Source of the DNA: JACQFZ01 sp045810625
Lineage (GTDB): Bacteria > Pseudomonadota > Gammaproteobacteria > Acidiferrobacterales > Sulfurifustaceae
Assembly: GCA_045810625.1 (NCBI GenBank)
Contig: JBJMVQ010000044.1
Coordinates: 62,001-126,000 of the forward strand
DNA: 64,000 nt
Direction: 5' to 3'
The translations under genes and the position numbers were made by a program. Each line of letters begins with the position of its first letter. The stretch's first letter is position 1. This document shows positions 61,544-64,000 of this stretch, in pieces. The notes under the pieces are model-generated. The model was not told the DNA's origin. It saw only the letters and a program-made list of their open reading frames with translations, and ran no database searches.

Positions 61544-62281
61544 TCAGCCCCACATGACGCCTTTCAACAACATGAATACGCCCAGGACCAAAACCAGAAG
61601 CGAGATCACCATTCGAAACGTCTTTTCATCGATACCTCGAAGCAAACGCATGCCGAGCATGGTACCGAGAACCACTCCCACCGTCGCGATCGCCATCCAT
61701 GTCGCATGTGCCACCATGCCGTCGAGTTCGTATGCGACGTATACCGGCATACGCGCGAGATCGACGATGACTCCGATAGCGGTCGCCGTTGCTACGAACG
61801 CTTCTTTACGAATGGCAAAACTGAGCATCGCGGCCGATCGTATGCCGCCCTGATTCCCCACCAATCCGCCCAGCACGCCGGAAAGCCCGCCGGCCAGCCA
61901 CGCCGTTTTGCGGCCGAACCGCAGTTTGTCGGACCAGCCGCTCACTCCCATTGTCCCGGCAAGGATCAAGATGATGCCGAAAATGACGGTCAACGCCGGT
62001 GCGGTAAACCTTGTGTGCAGCACTGCGCCCAAAAGCCCGCCGACGGCGCTGGTAACGCCGAAGCTCAACAGCACGCGGCGATCGACATGGCGCCGTAGCA
62101 TCCAAAAACGCATGAAGGTCGCCACAAAGTGCGGCACGGAAACAACCGCTACAGCGAGCTTCGTCGTCGTATTGAGCGCCAAAAGCGGGGTCAAGAGGCT
62201 GCCGATGCCGAAGCCGGCGATGGACGCCACGGCGCCGGCGAAGACGGCGACGATGCCGAGGAAGATATCAAAAAGACTCAC
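61544..62281 (-). CDS. TauE/SafE family (DUF81) membrane permease
   Basis: 245 residues with about seven to eight hydrophobic helices. Landmarks of the family are GAVASIAGFGIGSLLTPLLA near helix 1 with the following T-x-x-K-x-A-V-x-x-x-x-x-P-H-F segment, and GLSGVLGGLVGNQGGIRSAA in the second half, the duplicated G-rich helix of TauE/SafE exporters. Members move sulfite, sulfoacetate or other anions; the substrate is not readable here. It lies next to a porin remnant and DUF411/RND metal genes. The C-terminal helices end WG just before the stop. Confidence 0.9.
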   Translation of the reverse strand: MSLFDIFLGIVAVFAGAVASIAGFGIGSLLTPLLALNTTTKLAVAVVSVPHFVATFMRFWMLRRHVDRRVLLSFGVTSAVGGLLGAVLHTRFTAPALTVIFGIILILAGTMGVSGWSDKLRFGRKTAWLAGGLSGVLGGLVGNQGGIRSAAMLSFAIRKEAFVATATAIGVIVDLARMPVYVAYELDGMVAHATWMAIATVGVVLGTMLGMRLLRGIDEKTFRMVISLLVLVLGVFMLLKGVMWG

Positions 62282-62432
62282 GTGCGCATCGAACTCTTCG
62301 ATCGTATAAAACGAAGTATCTTTCGGCCGATCGATTTCGGAAAAACACCGGCCGCGGATTGCTTAGACCGGTCAGGTTCTCCGCCGCCGAAAGCCAGCCG
62401 ATTTCCCGGCTCTAAGGGCGAATCGTCCGAGC

Positions 62433-62697
62433 GATCAGAAGAAATATTGCACGTAAATGCAATAAAGATCCTGAAAGAAAGCGTACTCACTCCCGACGTC
62501 GCCGTCGAACAGCTGTACCCCGACCGACCAATCGAGGTTCGTGAGCACGGAATGGCTGATGCTCGCTGAGAAAAACGGCTCTTATCGTCAAGATTGGCAA
62601 TGAAAAAGTTATCCCGGCGCACGAGCGGCGTGAGGTCGTACCGGGCTTGGTCTCGTTATCGTATTGCACCTCGAAGCTCGATTGAGACTGTGAATGC
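62433..62697 (-). pseudogene. C-terminal remnant of an outer-membrane porin
   Basis: Minus-strand reading gives fragments in two or more frames: VQYDNET, then YDLTPLVRRDNFFIANLDDK in another frame, and, after one more single-base shift near 62570, SHSVLTNLDWSVGVQLFDGD and an ending YVQYFF with stop at 62433-62435. A terminal Phe after alternating aromatic strands is typical of outer-membrane barrels, and S-x-L-T-N-L-D-W-x-V-G-x-Q-x-F is a recognisable porin end. The N-terminal part is absent; the remnant abuts the DUF411 gene. Truncation plus frameshifts indicates decay. Confidence 0.68.
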
Positions 62698-62743
62698 TTG
62701 GTTCCCTATTTGTCTTCTCTTGTTACCCAGCCCGACACTGTTC

Positions 62744-63205
62744 TCAATGCCGCTCGTAGACTTCGACCTTGCCGGTCGCGTCGAAGCTCATGACGTTGTA
62801 CGGCTGCGGATGGGCGCTCTCCATACCCGGCGACCCGGCCGGCATGCCGGCGACCGCAATCCCCTTGATCGCAGGACGCTCGCGCAGCAGGCGCTTGATG
62901 GTGTCGGCCGGGACGTGGCCTTCGACGACGTATCCACCGACGAGCGCCGTATGACACGCACCGAGCTCTATCGGCAGGCCGTTCGCGGATTTGATCTTGT
63001 CGAGACGCAGCTCGTCGTACGTCTTCACCGTGAAGCCGCTGTTGCGCAGATGCTCCACCCACTTTCCGCAGCAGCCGCATTGCGGATCTTTGTAAACGAT
63101 GACGTCAGCCGCCGCAGCTTCTTGCCCGAACGGTCGGTAGACGGAAACGAGAACCACGACGATCGCCGCGATCGCGACGAGGACGACAGTCAGTTTTGAT
63201 TTCAT
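62744..63205 (-). CDS. DUF411 family periplasmic metal-binding-like protein
   Basis: 153 residues from ATG 63205 with AGGGA upstream; an earlier in-frame start at 63289 is not needed. One N-terminal helix or signal is followed by VIVYKDPQCGCCGKWVEHLR (the CGCCGxW motif), FTVKTYDELRLDKIKSANGL, LGACHTALVGGYVVEGHVPA and AGMPAGSPGMESAHPQPYNV. This is DUF411, whose members occur in copper and other metal resistance clusters and have conserved Cys, His and Met residues. The neighbouring RND permease supports metal handling. A thioredoxin-like fold is likely but a metal is not proven. Confidence 0.93.
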   Translation of the reverse strand: MKSKLTVVLVAIAAIVVVLVSVYRPFGQEAAAADVIVYKDPQCGCCGKWVEHLRNSGFTVKTYDELRLDKIKSANGLPIELGACHTALVGGYVVEGHVPADTIKRLLRERPAIKGIAVAGMPAGSPGMESAHPQPYNVMSFDATGKVEVYERH

Positions 63206-63401
63206 CGAAATTCCCTCCATATGCTCATCGTCGAACGCGAGATGCAACGTCGCATCTCCGCTCTCTGTCGGAAAATCGAACCGGGCCACATCGTGACCGT
63301 ACCGTTTGCTTTACCTGGTGTCGATAAATACGCATCTTGGGCTCCGTACCTGGCCGCAGAGTCAAGCGTTTCGGGCATGGCCGGGAACGCTGCTCGATGT
63401 T

Positions 63402-64000
63402 TCATTGCGCGAACTCTTCTTCTGTACCGCGAACGCTCGTGGCAGGAGCCGCGCGGCGTCGGTACTGATGCAACAGTCGATACGCAACGGGGATGACGAA
63501 CAGTGACAACAGTGGCGCCGTGATCATCCCGCCCACCATCGGCGCGGCGATGCGGCCCATCACCTCCGAACCGGTACCGCTTCCAAACATAATCGGCAAC
63601 AGTCCTGCCAGAATCACCGCGACCGTCATCGCTTTCGGCCGTACGCGCAGTACGGCGCCTTCACATATCGCGTCATCGAGCGACGAAGGCGTCAGCGCCA
63701 ATCCGCGCTCCTGGCGGTTCATGACTGCCTGCTTGAGATAGAGCAGCATTACGACACCGAACTCGGCCGCCAGCCCGGCGAGCGCGATGAAGCCGACTCC
63801 GGTTGCGACCGAGAAGTTGTAACCGAGCGCGTAGAGAAACCAGACGCCGCCGGTGAGTGCGAACGGTAACGTCGCCATGATAAGCACTGCCTCATCGAAT
63901 CTCCGGAACGTGAGGTATAGCAGCAGAAAGATAATGACGAGCGTACCCGGCACGACGAACCTTAAGCGTGCGTTGGCCCGCTGCAGGAACTCGAATTGGC
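63402..64000 (-). CDS. CusA/CzcA-type RND heavy-metal efflux permease (partial, C-terminus)
   Basis: The open frame runs to the window edge; the last 199 codons or so are visible. They contain QFEFLQRANARLRFVVPGTL, then LVIIFLLLYLTFRRFDEAVL and LPFALTGGVWFLYALGYNFS, the typical HME-RND transmembrane region, followed by GLAAEFGVVMLLYLKQAVMN and PKAMTVAVILAGLLPIMFGS-GTGSEVMGRIAAPMVGGM. This pattern is CusA/CzcA, the proton-driven inner-membrane pump of a tripartite heavy-metal exporter. The rest of the gene and any cusBC-like genes lie outside. DUF411 follows about 195 bp downstream on the same strand. Confidence 0.94.
   Translation of the reverse strand, partial: QFEFLQRANARLRFVVPGTLVIIFLLLYLTFRRFDEAVLIMATLPFALTGGVWFLYALGYNFSVATGVGFIALAGLAAEFGVVMLLYLKQAVMNRQERGLALTPSSLDDAICEGAVLRVRPKAMTVAVILAGLLPIMFGSGTGSEVMGRIAAPMVGGMITAPLLSLFVIPVAYRLLHQYRRRAAPATSVRGTEEEFAQ

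Noticed and set aside
62278..62622. Open minus-strand frame overlapping the porin remnant
   Set aside because: It is a patchwork of porin-like and unrelated residues; the porin similarity only holds when frameshifts are allowed, so the remnant is called a pseudogene instead.
1..64000. CRISPR arrays, tRNA or rRNA genes, insertion sequences
   Set aside because: I saw no regularly spaced repeats with unique spacers, no cloverleaf or CCA-type ends, no rRNA-like stretches and no transposase or integrase motifs. A covariance-model search would be decisive for RNA genes.

Overview
The window is GC-rich proteobacterial chromosome, densely packed with genes. Diderm features are plentiful: outer-membrane phospholipase A, a DcaP-like porin, several small outer-membrane beta-barrels, a NodT-type outer-membrane factor, AsmA, and FixL/FixJ-like signalling. 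A TctCBA solute uptake system fits a beta- or gammaproteobacterium, but the sequence alone does not fix the taxon. I see no rRNA or tRNA gene, CRISPR array, transposase or phage gene. Both ends cut through genes: a MAPEG-family membrane protein on the left and a CusA/CzcA-type RND permease on the right.

Layout. 0-6 kb: MAPEG fragment, a GlxA-type AraC regulator, a GAF hybrid histidine kinase, and an operon of a double-domain KaiC-like ATPase with a receiver protein. 6-7 kb: remnants of two alpha/beta hydrolase genes. 7-12.8 kb: TctC-TctB-TctA, a PF10118 protein, TspO and phospholipase A. 13-22.3 kb: a co-directional amino-acid decarboxylation block of an Orn/Lys/Arg-type decarboxylase, an AspT antiporter, aspartate 4-decarboxylase, a DcaP-like porin and a second AspT. 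A frameshifted TRIC-family gene follows.

23-31 kb is a long minus-strand run: sugar-porter MFS, DUF3302 protein, HlyD-type fusion protein, NodT-type outer-membrane factor, DUF3300, DUF2950 and an AI-2E-family protein. 31-49 kb is an envelope-protein region with lipoproteins, a lipoprotein-like hydrolase, a Cys-rich repeat protein, small beta-barrels, AsmA and DUF4136. A translationally coupled GH13/GH63 pair sits inside it. 49-61 kb is signalling and lipid chemistry: a FixL/FixJ-like pair, an ACP-FAAL-PlsC fusion enzyme, a stand-alone CheB, a histidine kinase and a CheB-CheR-PAS fusion. 61-64 kb holds a TauE/SafE permease, a porin remnant, DUF411 and the RND permease, which suggests metal handling.

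The observation I consider most worth testing is a recurring imperfect palindrome, roughly ATTGGACnTTGGTCCAA. It occurs in at least eight gene-free stretches between 11.7 and 52 kb, mostly about 90-200 bp upstream of envelope-protein genes and once upstream of the FixL-like kinase. It may be the operator of a regulon run by the FixL/FixJ-like pair in this window. A second notable unit is the decarboxylation/antiport block with two AspT copies and a perfect 21-bp inverted repeat between aspT and aspD. Several genes are decayed (two hydrolases, a TRIC channel, a porin). Single-base frameshifts in some of them could also be assembly errors.
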